Below are positions 13,291-26,331 of a stretch of 64,000 bases of DNA, one piece after another; within the stretch, counting starts at the first letter, position 1, and each line of letters starts with the position of its first letter. Position numbers and translations under genes: made by a program. Location: the NCBI GenBank assembly GCA_030248135.1, contig JASANC010001867.1:1-64000 (forward strand), written 5' to 3'. The notes below the pieces were generated by a model, which was given only the letters and a program-made list of their open reading frames with translations, did no database searches and was not told the origin of the DNA. This stretch comes from Theristus sp. LFF4_11 (Eukaryota; Nematoda; Chromadorea; Monhysterida; Xyalidae).

Positions 13291-16200
13291 ATGACCAAGA
13301 CGTATACCGTGAATCTGCCACCACAGTCAATCGTTGCAGCCGAGAATAGAAAAATCTATGAAAGAAACTTCTTTTCCTGGTCCAACCAATGGGTGAGTTT
13401 CTCCTGGAAGAAAAACAGCTTGGATAAAAAGACTACATCAAAGTCGGCATGGTGCATCAAGCATAGTACAAGTCACTCGGAACCATCAAAGTAGTAGAGT
13501 AAAAGTAGACTGAAACATCATCGCAACTTAATCGTACACAAGACTTCGACTGTACAATGTATGTATACGTCCACTCGAATCAAATTCCATTTCGTTTCAT
13601 TTCACTTCATTTCGCGACCCGTAGGAATTCCGACAAAACTGTAAAGCGGCATTCATGAAACAGTATTTAGTGGCACGCAGCTGTGTTAAAACATACCGGT
13701 CACTACATACTGCTTCATGAATGCACATTACTAGCAGCGTATGATACGGAGCCCTTCGATGCTTTCAGACATTCTGGGCCGCATGTCGATCGGTTTTCGT
13801 CGGCGGCGCACTGATCGTCATCGGCATCATCATGTCGGTCGTTGGATTCCTCGACAAGGAGAACCTTTCCGGTCATCAGCCGCACAAAACGGGAAACGCA
13901 ACAGAAGCGGCCGATGAAGTTGATGCAGTGAAACTTGAACAGACCTATCTTTATAAAGTATGAAATTGCGTCATCAGTTTGAGGGGTAAAAATTTCGATA
14001 CTGCTCAGGTTTTTTGGTGACATTTCGTATTTTTTTTTATTCGTGGATAACAAGCTGCAAATATCCACAAATCAACTTAATCGGTGCAGTCGTTTCATTG
14101 TGTGTTGATAGGCACTCGGCTACTTGGGGCCGGTGGTCATGGGCTGTGGCACGTTCATTCTGATGATCGCTTGCGTTATGACGCTCGAAAACCGTGACAA
14201 GCATGCCGAGGTAGTTTCAATATACAGTAGCTGCAAATGTAAACTTGCTGGAGAAAGCCACGTGGCCTAGCGCGTTGGACTTTTGTCTGTGCGTTCGGGA
14301 GATCGAGCCCCGCCGAGAGGTGAATAGGCATTTAATGACAGTGAAAATTCGATGGGCGCCCTACTCGACGGGGGTCTTGTACACGTTTCTGGGTTAGCCC
14401 TGGCTAAAAACATCGCCTAAAATTCTCAACAACAACAACAACGACGACATAATGCCACGAACAAACAAATAGACATTGAACACTGAAAACATAAATTGGA
14501 AATATTTATGTGCTTTAAAAATAATAACAGCGCTCGCATTTCAGGTGATCGAAAAACGTCCGTTGGACCGTCAGCTCAGTAGCGATGACGAAACAACAAA
14601 ACGTCATCGATTCCAAATGAAGAAATCCTCGACCAATGTCACCACCGAGACGAAGAAGACCAGCCTCGAACGACTACACCCGCAAACGGCGACGCCAGCC
14701 GATCCAGTGGCAGGTCAGTCGTCGTTGGCGACCGCCTTACTGATGGATGAGACAACACTCGTGTCGCCGTTCAATATCGACGACATCAGCTATTCGTATC
14801 AAAACCGCGGCTGCCTCGACGACGACCTGATGATTGACGGCAATGGTACGCATTTATGACGTCTGCTAGTTTGCTTTGGTTTATCTTCCTCGCTGCGAAT
14901 GTGGCCACTGGTTGAAAAACGCGTATGTTATGACATGTGCAGGGTGTTGCAAAAAAACTACAACAGAAAAAAGTGCTCCTCCTTCTTGACGAGGAAGTCA
15001 AGTTCACAAAACTGTTGAACTGAACTCCGACAAAGATCAGATTTTGCCCATTTCCCTGCGCATTGTATGTGCTGAAACTGATTCACGTTAATATCTAGTA
15101 CATTGCAATAGGTGCAAACAAATTGTAATTTCCTAATTCTAAATGAGCTCGTTGAAATTCAACGTTGCGCTTGGTTTACTGTTGAAGGTGTTTTCGGTCA
15201 CGACGGCCGAAGAGCAGCGGACTGGACGGACGACTGCAGCCAGCTGCTTTGCGACGACTATGATGAGCGTCGCTCGCTGCCGGCAAACCTCTTGTTCTTC
15301 GCCACCTCGCAGACGACTCCGTCACTACCGCACGCCAGTGGCGCTGCGCTCGCGACGCACGAGGACTCCTACGAGCTAAAACTGATCGATGATAAAGCCA
15401 AAGCGACCGGCAGACTGGCGGCCGACAGAAGAGACGACCACCGACCGAGCAGCAGTCGACATGGCGGCGAAACCGTCGGTCAGCGGCGTGCAGCAGCGGC
15501 CGTGACGGCTGAGTACCGCGCAACTGCGCCCCATTCATACGACCTCAGTCGTCCGTCGACGTCGAGCCTATCAACAGCGGCTGTGCCCGGCAGAGCAACG
15601 CCAAACGTCAACAGTGAACAAAAACAGACAACAATACAGTGCGTCGCTGGTGATTCCAGTCAAAGCAATAATAATGATAAAGACGAACGCGCAGCGCCGC
15701 CGATGTTGCAGCGATTCTTGAAGGACGATCAGAATCGATTGCAGCGCCGCCACCGACGCCACACGGCGGCCGAGGTCGACGGCGCCTCGTCGGTCAGCGA
15801 CCACCGTCAACGTGCGCCCGTGCAGGTGCCGCAGCGAAACGCGCACTCCGAAGAGATTGCGGCGAATGCGAAGCACAGGTGCGGACGGGTTTGAGGTTGG
15901 AAGTTGCAACATATCGTAAAACAGGAGTTGTTGGAAATGTTAGATGTTCAGTTTTCCGAAACTCGCCACACGTTGTTTTCTTTTAATGGAAGTACATGCA
16001 GTTGACAACAGACCTCCACGCAATAAAGAAACAAATTTGAATTCATGCTGATGACAGCGTAAACTCCGGTTCAACAACTCACATCATAACAAGAATTTTG
16101 CAATTCATTTTCGGTTTTTATCAAAATCAAATAATCATCTTTGTTTCGCAGACAACGGCAGCACAACATTGTCGCTGAAGTGCACGAGCCACCATCAACC

Positions 16201-16542
16201 AACTCTCAGCTAGAAATCAGCCTTCCAGCGCACGAAACAACAAACGGATCAACTCGGGTACAGTTGACTGTGGTGGAAGACGTTCGCACGCATCAGGGGG
16301 CCGCCATTGGCGACTCAATTGACACGGCCTTGACACCCAACAGAACTCGCAAAACGCAGTCCGATCAGCAACTACGATCACCATCTACTTCATCCACGCC
16401 ATATCACGCAGCGTTGACGGATCGAACAAGCGACGCGTCTTATGTGACCGCGTATAACGCGTTCAGTACGTCCGTCGAAAGTCCGAACAGCACCGGTCAG
16501 CAACTGCCCTCGACTGAACTGAACGCCATCCGAAAACGGTGA
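13291..16542 (+). CDS. TMEM200-family two-pass membrane protein
   Basis: Six exons fit GT-AG signals with consistent phase: 13291-13392, 13769-13957, 14112-14210, 14545-14845, 15188-15878, 16152-16542, giving 590 residues. Exon 2 encodes the first membrane span (FVGGALIVIGIIMSVVGF, residues ~42-60). Exon 3 encodes the second (LGPVVMGCGTFILMIACVM, ~99-118), followed directly by the hallmark LENRDK. The spans, the short lumenal loop between them and LGPxxMGxGxFI...ENRDK match vertebrate TMEM200A/B/C (DUF2371), whose molecular role is poorly known. The long C-terminal tail (~450 residues) is Ser/Thr/Arg-rich and low in predicted order, as in the family. A SINE sits in intron 3 and a MITE in intron 1. 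The start is the only ATG in frame without an upstream acceptor. Orthology to a particular paralogue is not assignable. Confidence 0.85.
13641..13731. mobile_element. Short palindromic MITE (TTCATGAA family), copy 1
   Basis: Ends TAAAGCGGCATTCATGAA and (complement) TTCATGAATGCACATTA about 90 bp apart, in intron 1 of the TMEM200-like gene. A second copy with the same ends lies at 35373-35443. Confidence 0.55.
14263..14450 (+). mobile_element. tRNA-derived SINE, copy 2
   Basis: TGGCCTAGCG head, GAGATCGAGCCCCGCCGAG B-box region, GCATTTAATGACAGTGAAAA body and a CAACAACAACAACAACGACG tail. It lies in intron 3 of the TMEM200-like gene. The CAA-type tail is what a retroposed SINE would carry. Confidence 0.8.
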
Positions 16543-16955
16543 ACAAAGCCGCATCTGCGGAAACTACAGGAGTTGGTCTTTTGTCGAAATGCTGGGAGAG
16601 AACGCACGACATGTGTATAGATTGCGTGTTCCACCTTGAATCGAAAAGAGTTTGCAAAACGAACGCTGTGATATTTAACGTTGTACCATTTATTAAAACA
16701 GATTCATTCAAATTTCAAACGAAAGTCGTAAAAGTTGATGATGTGTTTCATTTGGTTATTCTCCATGATACAAATCGAAAAATAACGCACAGGGTATAAA
16801 CTACACACATTGGAAACAAAATATAAAACAAGATCAGCAAAAAAAACAAGAAAAACGGTCGAAATGCAATCACGCAAAACAGGCAGGTGATCAAAAAACT
16901 GCAAACCAAACGAACCAAGTTACAACTGCAAGAAACAACAACAACAGCTGTTTCT
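16543..16955. other. Convergent intergenic gap
   Basis: About 410 bp between the stop of the TMEM200-like gene (+) and the stop of the multi-VWA gene (-). Both genes must end transcription here. AT-rich, with no clear paired terminators. Confidence 0.6.
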
Positions 16956-19900
16956 CTACGGCTCTCTGCAGCCCCATGTGAGTTGATTTATGAAATCAAA
17001 GAACTGTTGCACATTAGCGTTCGTGAACACCCGGTCTCGTCGGCCGGCGATTGCAGTCAGACCGAACGTGTTCGCGACGAGACCGTCGCGATTGATGCCG
17101 ACCGCAAGCACGGTCGGCACGTACTGGCGCAGTTGTTTCGCAGTGGACGCGTGCGACTGACTCGAGTAGCCGTCCGTGAACACGATCGCGACCGGTCGCA
17201 CGTCACGTTCCCACCGCCAGTAGCGGCCGGACGCCTTGAACTCGTGCAGCGCCAACTGCAGCGCCGTGTGCGTGTCGGTGACGCCGCCAAGATGCCGCAG
17301 TGAGTGGATGCGATCCACGATGTCCTCCGTGTTCTGGTAGCGCGTGAATGGAAACTCGACGAACTGACGACGCACGCTCGCGTAGCGAATCAGCGACACC
17401 TGCGCGTTGTTGCGGCCGATGAGAAGGCGGTCACGGACGATCGAGGCCGCGATGCGCTTCGAGTCCTCGAACGTGCGATCGGTGCTGCCGGAGGCGTCCA
17501 GGATGAACATCAGGTCGAAGGCGCAGTCTGAAGCTGAAAACACTTAGAAGTCAGCCGACGTTGGTTCGCCTGGCATCACGAAACTGGAATATTAGCAAAC
17601 CTGGTTTTGGGACAGGTGTAATCGAGCTACTTCCGGAAGTCCAGCGATGAGTTGCTGGGGTTGTTTTACGCGACGACGTTTTGCTTGTGGTCGGTTTCAC
17701 GGAATTTAGCGGCAAACGAGGAGTGCTGATTTGACGCACTGGTATTTCTGGCCGGTCAATTCGGCGACGCTCAAGTCGTCGCTGTGGTGGCGTGCATCTA
17801 CAATGAAAAAAAGGAATAAAACAAAGATGAACTGCAGACATTTTGTCAATACTTAAAAAAGACAGTTTTCTGTTGTCACCGATGGAACCACTGACTTCTC
17901 AGACGAGATCAGTTTGCGCAGTTCTACGAGCAGCTTCTGGACGTCTCCTTTCACGTAGACTTGATCAGACGACGCAGCAAATCCGGTGACCGACTGCGGA
18001 AGGCGCGTCTGACTGAACGCGACCACGTGCACGGACGCTCCGATTTGGCGGAGTCGGGCAACGGCCGGATGTTGATTGCCATTGTAGAAGTGCTGTTCGT
18101 TGATCACAAGGATGAACACCGGTAGGGCATTGGGGCGGCGATTCTGCTCCCATTGGCTGAAAATCTTCGATGATGACGAATCAGAAAACATACGTGGCGC
18201 AAGGTTTCCACATGAAAACTCTCCCAATGTCATACCCAATCGATCGCTCCACCGCTGCCACAAGTGAGCCCGTGGTGCCCGTGTGAGTGACAGCGCCGAT
18301 TTTGTTCAACACGGTTCGGCTGATTTGTTCGTCGCGGAATGAGTGACTGATCGTTGAGCCACGACGGTCGAACGGACACAACGCCACACGGGCTCGCTCG
18401 GACTCTGGCAAAAGCGGCAGTGAGCCCATCAGATCCATTATAATGCCCATGTTCGTCTCGAATCCCGGTAAGCTGCCTGTAAAGTATTTTCAAGTTTTTT
18501 TATAACTTTTTATTATCACACAAAACTACACTGCAAATATTTTGCTCACCTCCAGTATCGACAATTAGCGTAACGTCAAGGTTCTGCGGTCCACATTGCG
18601 GCACCGGTGGTGTTGGATCACATGCTGGTAGACTGCTCCTTCCGTTGTTTGTTAATCTTGTCACGTCGTTCAAGAACCTCAACAAGTGAAATTAGTCAAA
18701 ATGTATTTGAATTAGAGAAAAGTGCGCTCTCTGCGCATTTAAAAGGCGGTGATGCGCCGTCCGCTCGCTGCGCTCGCTCGCGCATCCGCATGATAAAAAA
18801 ACAATAGATGCATGGAATGACTCAGATGCGACATACTCTGTAGTGCGACCTCTGCCGTAGATGCGATTTTGGCTGCCAGCGTACAGCGAGAGTTCCGGCA
18901 AATAGGTTTTCTCACCCAGTCCCACCACGAAACGTTCAGTGCCAGTAGCGGTGAATGCGTTTGATGCGAGAACCACCTGAACAAAGACACTGAACTATTG
19001 AAAACACCGCAGAAAGTGAACAGTTGCACAGTTCCCACCTTTCTCCAAAGATCCTGCGAAAAGCCGTCACTCATGAGCACCATGATTCCAACGGCGTCCG
19101 AACGTCTGCGCCGTTGATACTCACGCACCGCAACGTGCACCCCCTTCTCAATGTGCGTACTACCACCAACATGTTTTATCGCATATATCGCGTCTCGTAG
19201 CGTCTTTTTATTTTGGTTCACGGTCATCGGTATCTCCAATTTCGGTTCGTTGGTGAAACTGACGATTCCAATGCCAATATTGGACAAGTCATCCGGCAAA
19301 CGAGCAATTAAACTGAGCGCGAGCTCTCGCTGATGCTCGAAGACACCGGTGACACTGGTCGACGCGTCCATGATGATCATCATATCCGACTGCTGGTACG
19401 CACATGGCGGCGCCGCCACGGTCGTTGTGCTCCGTGGTCGCGGTGTGCTGAGAATGATATGCGGTTGTGCAGTGGTTGCGGTGCACGCATATCTGACGCT
19501 GCTCACGATCGAGTTCAACTGCGACATGAACTGACGTGCGTTACGCTCGGTATAAATGCGATCCGTTGCGCCGGTGTACAGTTTCAGCTCGGGCAGGTAC
19601 GGCGTTTTATTGAACGTCACTGCGAACACCGTGGCGCCGGTATTCTGCAGCCGCGAGCTGTGCAACTTGACGTCGTCCCAGGAGTTCTGTGAGTGACCGT
19701 CGTTCAACAGCAACACCACTTGTCTCGTCTCCGGTCGACCGCCGGACGCCAGTTGGTCGATGGTTGCCATGACCGCCTTTGCCGTGGCCGTCCCGCCGCC
19801 CGTATACTTGACGGTGTCGCCATTGAGCACGTCCAGGAAACGACGTTTCGTGAATGCGTCGCGTAGGTGAACGTTAGTCGCAACGTAGTCAGCGAACGAC

Positions 19901-22900
19901 ACTAGTGCCACCCGCATCTTGCCGCCAACCGCCGATTCTGGTAAACTGTTGACCACGTCGACCGCATAGCGACGTTGCTTTTCGAACGCTTCTTCAATGC
20001 TTCCAGAGGTGTCCAACACGATGACGAGGTCTAGACCACCTGAACAGTCGTCACTTTGGAAGGAAATCGGCGGCGTTTGTGGCGGTGGCGCAGGGCAGTT
20101 GGATGATTGAATTTCTTGTGCAACAGTCTCAATCAACCGACGTACTTCCTGATTTACGTACACTCGTTTCGGATCACCGGCGTACATCTCGAGCTCCGGT
20201 CGATAATGGTCTGCGCTTTGCGTGGTTGCGTACACGGACGCTCCGGTGGAATGCAGCAAAGCGGCCGTTTTGGTCGTGAGATCAAAGAAATCCTGCGAGT
20301 TGCCATCGCTGATCAGCACCACAATTGGTCGCGCATTCGCTCGATGCTGTGTTTTGTACGTGTTGACCACCATTTTGATGCCGGCCACTGCCGATGTTGA
20401 CCCACCGGTGAACTCAATGTTTTGTATCTGGTTTAGTAGGACTTGTTTGCTTTGCGGATGGTCCAACGGAACGGTCAACCGTGCAACGCTGTAAAACTGG
20501 ACCACTGCAACCGACAGTTGACCCGTTGAGAACAGGTGTTCCGGAATTCGACGAATTAGGTCAAGCGCGATCTGCCGTTGAATTGCGAATTCATCTTTCA
20601 CGCTTCCGGATGTATCCAAAGTGATGAACAAATCCACGTGCGAACACCGTTGTTGTTGCGAAGGACCACTTCGTTTCTGCAGTGGGGGTCGAATTGGAGC
20701 GCCGCAGTTGAACGTCGTTGTCACTCGTTGCATTTCCCGTAGAAAAGCGTCCACACGGTCTCCGGTGTACACCTGATCCACTGCGTTCGCATACATTTGC
20801 AGCTCCGCCAGGAAGTACCGGCTGCTGAGAGTCACCGCATAAACGGTGGCGCCTGTCTTGTGCAGTCGATCTGCCGAGTTCCGTACATTGCCCCAGTTGT
20901 CTTGCGAGTTTCCGTCTGAAATGAGCACAACGACCGTTTTAGCGTCCGAACGGCGTTTCTTCTCCATTTGTGCAATCGCCATGTTCACGCCGCTAACTGC
21001 CGACGTCGAGCCACCGACTTGCTGTATCGATTGCAACCGACGAATGACGTCTTGTTTCGCGTTTTCACTGTTGAACTCCAGCTCAAGCACGGCCGACTCA
21101 CTGAATCGCACTGCAGCGACCATGACGCGAGTGCTGAAGTGGTGTGCCGGAATTTGTTTGACGACATCAACGGCCAACTGGCGTTCCCGTTCGAAGACGT
21201 CGTTCACGCTGCCAGACGTGTCCAAAATGATCATGAAGTCCAGTTTACCGCAACTTGGCGGCGGATTACTCGGCAGCAGAACGCGGATGGGTCGTGCTGC
21301 GTTGTGTTGTTGCGGGATGTCGCAGGAACCGCTGTTGATCGCGGAAAGTATGTCCGTTTGGAACAGCTGGAACCGGTCACCGGTGTACACACGCTTCTCC
21401 GAACCCGTATACAGTCGGAGTTCCGGCAAATAGAAATCGTCACTGAACGTCATGGCGTATGTTACGGCGCCCGTATCGTACAATTTATCAGCAGCTTCTT
21501 TCACCAAATCAAATCGGTCACTTTCGCCGGAATTTCCGTCACTAACGAGAATGACGATCAGTTGCGAGTTTGGACGACGATATCGGCGAATCTCTTGTAA
21601 CAATAGATTGACGGCAGACAAAGCCGATGTGCCACCACCATGGAACGGAATGGACTCAACTGCAGATACGATGTCGCTTTTTGGGCGTCTCACTGCGAAT
21701 GGCAGCACCACATGCGCAGTTTCTTCGAATTCAATCACTTCGACCGCTAGGTTTCCCGATTCATAGTAGGACGCCGACGGATGATCCATGATTTCAACGA
21801 CAAAATCTCGTTCTTTTCTAAACTCTTCTTCAATACTGCCAGACGAGTCTAACAGAATAAACAGATCAACTTTGCACGCGTCGAAACCCGGCTGAATCTT
21901 CGGTTGTTCTCTGAGACAAGTATCATAATTGACCACTTCCAACACATCGCTGGCAAACGTTTGCAGTCGCTCTTCGGTGTATACACGGCGTTCCGAGCCG
22001 GAAATTAGCGCAAGTTCCGGCATGTAGAAATCACGGCTGAACGTTGTGCTGAATATTTCCGCACCAGTGCGCTGGAGACGTTTCGCTTCGACTGCGACAC
22101 GTTCAATCAGATCTTGCGAGTTTCCGTCGCTGATGTGAACGACGACAAGTTGAGAGTTGGCGCGTCGATTGCGCTGTATTTCCGGTATCGCGACTTGCAG
22201 CGCCGACACGGCCGACGTGGCGCCACCGGTGTGCTCGATCGCAGCCAACATATTCAGGATATCGATTTTACGACGAACCGCGCCGAACGGGCTGTGCAGG
22301 AATGCGGTACTACTGAACCGAACGACCGCTACACGCACTCTGTTCGCGAAATCTCGCTGCGGAATCGCGTCGACAACGTCCAGCGCAAACTGACGTTCTC
22401 GGTTGAACTCGTCGGCGACACTGCCCGACGTATCCAGAATGATCATCAAGTCGATTGGACAGCCAGTTTCCGGCGGTCGTGGCACGACGCGAGGCCTCGA
22501 TGGTGGCGGTGGTGGTGGGGGAGGTGGCGGCAGTGATGTTGTGTGCGCACCGAGACATCCTTGCTCAACGTTTGCAATCGCCAGAATGTCGTTCTCAAAT
22601 CGTGCCAGCCGCTCACCGGTGTAGACGCGTTGCTCGCTGCCGGTGTACAACCGCAACTCTGGCATATAGAAATCATCGCTGAACGTCACCGCGAACGTGC
22701 GTGCGCCTGTGTCGTAGAGTCTGTCCGCTGTTTGTTTCACTTGTTCAATTGTGTCCGACGCGCCCGAGTTGCCGTCGCTCACCAGAATCACCACCGTCTG
22801 CGCATTCGGTCGGTGATTGAGACGCAGTTCTTGCAGCAAAAGATTGAAGGCACTCAGTGCTGACGTGCCACCGCCAGAAAACTTTATAGACTTGACTGCA

Positions 22901-25900
22901 TTGACAATTTCGTTCTTGCCGCGGCGAACTTGGTACGGCAGCGCGACGGACGCTGTTTCAGCGAATCGAATGATTTCCACGGCTAATCGGCCCGATTGGT
23001 AGAGCTCGGCCGACGAGTGATCCATCACTTGAGCGACAAAGTCGCGTTCTTTGCGAAACTCCTCTTCTACACTGCCGGACGTGTCGAGCAGAATGTACAG
23101 ATCGACGAAGCAAACGTCGACCGACTCGATCACTTTCGGTTTCTCTTTCAAACAAATGTCATACTTTGTCGCCTTCACCACGTCCTCGGCAAACGTGCCC
23201 AGTCGATCCTCGGTGTAGACACGTCGCTCAGAGCCGGCGATCACGGCCAACTCCGGCATGTAAAAGTCGCGACTGAATGTCGTACTAAACACATCGGCGT
23301 TCAGTTTGTGCAAACGTTTCGCTTCTTCGGTGACCACTTCGAAAAAGTCCTGCGAGTTGCCGTCGCTGATGTGGATCACGATCAGCAGAGCGCCGGGCCG
23401 CCGATTGCGTTCGATTTCTGGAATCGCAACGCGTAGCGCCGAAGCGGCCGACGTTGCGCCGCCGGTGTGCTCGATGCCGCGCAGCATGTTCAGGATGTCA
23501 ACCTTGCGCGTCAGTTGGCCGAATGAGCTGACGACGTGCGCGCTGGAGCTGAATCGAACGACGCCCAGGCGAACGCGTCGATCGAAATCCTGCGGCGCAA
23601 TGTACTCGATGACGTCGAGCGCAAATTGACGCTCACGTTCGAACTCGGTCGCGACACTGCCGGACGTGTCTAAGATGATCATCAGATCAACAGGACATGG
23701 GCCAGTGTCCTGTGCTCTAAGAGGAGGAGGAGTGGTGGTGGTTATAATTCTCCTGGTTGTCGTCGTGGTCGGTCGCCAAGTGGTTGGCGGTGGGCCGCAA
23801 TGTTCGCCGAGCGAGCCAACTTCCTGAAAAAAACCAAGTCAGGAAAAGCCTATTTAGAAAGTGCTGATATTTCTAAAAAAAATACCTGTCGAATATCACG
23901 CAGCAGCTCACTCGGACGCTGAATGTAAACCCGTTTTTCTGTGCCAGCGTAAATCTCCAACTCTAGACGCACGTTATCAGGGCTGAGTGTTGCCGCAAAT
24001 ACCATTGGGTTGGTTGCGTGCAGTTTTTGGGCGGCCAATCGAATGGAATCCCAGAAGTCCTAGAAGTGGAAAAAAACACTTGTGTACAAGATTGAAGCGA
24101 CTTTCGCGAATCAGTTTTTCATACGCATACCAACCTGAGAATTACCATCGCTTATATGCACAACAAGCAGTTTAGAGCCCGGTCGTTTTGCTCGTCGTAT
24201 TTCTTCTACTCCAAGCATCATTCCAGCCACCGATGACGTTGATCCACCTGAAAGGGCCGTATCAATGATTGACAATAAAAAGTTTGAAAATGATAAAAAC
24301 TGTTTAGCCGAGGTCGAAACCTGTGTTGTTAATCGCCCCAATCCTGCGAATCACTTCTTCGCGCGTCAATCCAGCTTGAAAAGGCAGTTCCAGCTTTGCA
24401 CTAGAACTAAAACGAACCACAGCAACTCGGACGCGATGTGCGAAATCGAACGGATCGATCTGAAACAGAGAATTGGTTTGCTAATCCTGAGAAACGGAAA
24501 GCTGTGTGTGTAAATGCACTGTGAGAAGCGATCAAAAATGCAAACCTGCTTTACAACATCGATTGCAAGATTTCGTTCACGTACGAATTGCTCGGAAACC
24601 GAACCCGACTCGTCCAATATGATGACCAAATCAACAAGCTAAAATTATTGAACTTCTGAATCGACCCTCGACGAACGGTCGTGAAACAAACAGAATCAAA
24701 TTGAACCGATTATGAATATTTTCTTCAAAAAAACTAAAAGCAACCAACTTGTTCGATACAGGTTGCATTTTTCGCGGGCACTCCATAGCCGCTGATGTCC
24801 GGTTCCTGCAGCGTGTTGATGCGTCGACGCAAATCTGGCTGCTGCCGACGGTCGAACGGTTCGGTTGGTCGACGTCTCGGAGTGAGATCGATACTTTGAC
24901 GGAACTTTGGCGGCGGCGACGCAGGATGCTGTCCGAGGCACTGTTTCACAGGCGCCAGCAGCACGCGCAAATCTCGCCAGAAGTCGACGATTCGTTTCGA
25001 ACTTCCATAGACGTTGTCCAGACCGTCGGCATACAGACGTAGTTCGTCCAAGTTCACCGTGTCGCTGAGCGTCAGCGCTCGCACGTGCACATTGTCGACC
25101 TGATGCAGCGCATCGCGCGCCTTCATCACTGCACCCCAATGATCCTGCGAGATGCCGTCGTTCAACAGGATGACCAGCTTGATTGCATCCGGGCTGCACG
25201 GGCAAAGAATCAGACAGTAATTCTTGAGATCACGTTTTAGCATCATGTTGAAAAACGCGTTCGCGCCACTTTGATTTGTGTGGAAACGCAAACCATTCGG
25301 TACATGTCACTAACCGCGCGAAGACTCGCAGCTCGTTCGCTGCCACAAGCACCGCCGTCGCCGTTCTCGTGTTGCCGCCTGTAAACTTTGCGCTTCTGAC
25401 CAGCTCCGCCAGCTTTTTACCGCCGCTCTCAGCTTGGCTGACACCGAGCGGCAAACGGACGTCGGCCGAGTCGCTGAACGTGATCAACGACGTCCGCAGT
25501 CGTCCGTCGGATATCTGCAGATTTAGCCGCAAAATCTGAGATCGTCTTGAAACAAATGGTTGGCTTAAAGTGGAGTTCACCTCGCTAATTAGTGAATCCA
25601 TCATAATGGAGCATTGCATGGTTACGTGTGAGCGTTGCACAAAGATACAGTAGTTCAACGGAGGCTAAGGCTGTTATTTCAACATAGTTTACCTGTGGCA
25701 GCGCGTTTGCAATTTGTTCGGCCAGTGCACGGTGACTGTGGTAAAGTTGAACGTCGCCCCCAGACGAGTCCAACATCAGAATCAGGTCGATCTGCCGGCC
25801 ACATGTTTCTCTGGTGAACACGTTGGCGGCAAGCGCAAATGTAACGCTGATGGCCTGCATTCGTGTATTGTGGATTTATTCAAACGTGTCCGGACTAAAA

Positions 25901-26331
25901 TGACGTCATTTGCTTTAAAAACGTCCGTTTGTCAAAATACAGGCACTAAAATTTCAGTTTGGTGCGACTGCTTCGACATTCACCATTTGTTTACGGGAAG
26001 AAATCGGCTAAACGGAAAGTCTGGTTTGCTGTGAACGACAAGCGCATGTTTTGTGGCACATGACGCCATTTCTGTGGGACACGTTTGAAAAAATAGGTCA
26101 TAGTGTAACGTTGATAGTGCCACACTTCTGAGAGCAGAAGGGGGAGGCTTAAAGTTGATTTTCAAGTTGGATAAGTGGATGTAGTACTGCTGTCAGAAAC
26201 TTGTGGCACTGCACTGTTATTGTTTGCTTCTATTAGCAGAACACAAAACATTATTTACCATACAATGTACATGCAAACTCATGTATCGCACTTACCACGA
26301 CAAGAAACACTATGCTTTTGAAGTACTTCAT
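16956..26331 (-). CDS. Giant secreted protein with 12 von Willebrand A domains
   Basis: Fifteen exons join in phase, 7713 nt, 2570 residues: 26296-26331, 25693-25854, 25315-25535, 24749-25193, 24546-24638, 24321-24459, 24135-24247, 23886-24059, 19039-23823, 18837-18976, 18550-18677, 18236-18476, 17896-18156, 17601-17797, 16956-17533. The signal peptide spans exons 1-2 (MKYFKSIVFLVV then AISVTFALAA). VWA domains start near residues 24, 290, 505 (eight in the 4.8-kb exon 9), 2135 and 2385. Most keep the MIDAS metal site: DTSGS, a Thr in GG(A/S)TSA, and SDGNS. Domain 1 (DSSGGD) and domain 11 (DTGGS, no SDG) are degenerate. Pro/Thr linkers separate blocks, including one ten-Pro run. Tandem VWA proteins usually bind matrix or other proteins outside the cell; the partner here is unknown. 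No transmembrane segment, collagen repeat or GPI signal is seen. Confidence 0.88.
22505..22535. repeat. GGT/GGC tract encoding poly-proline linker
   Basis: A GGTGGCGGT microsatellite on the + strand encodes the ten-residue proline run between the fourth and fifth VWA domains on the minus strand. Confidence 0.75.

Noticed and set aside
15176..15912. Minus-strand frames opposite TMEM200-like exon 5
   Set aside because: High GC gives open antisense frames. The plus-strand exon closes the TMEM200-like gene in phase.
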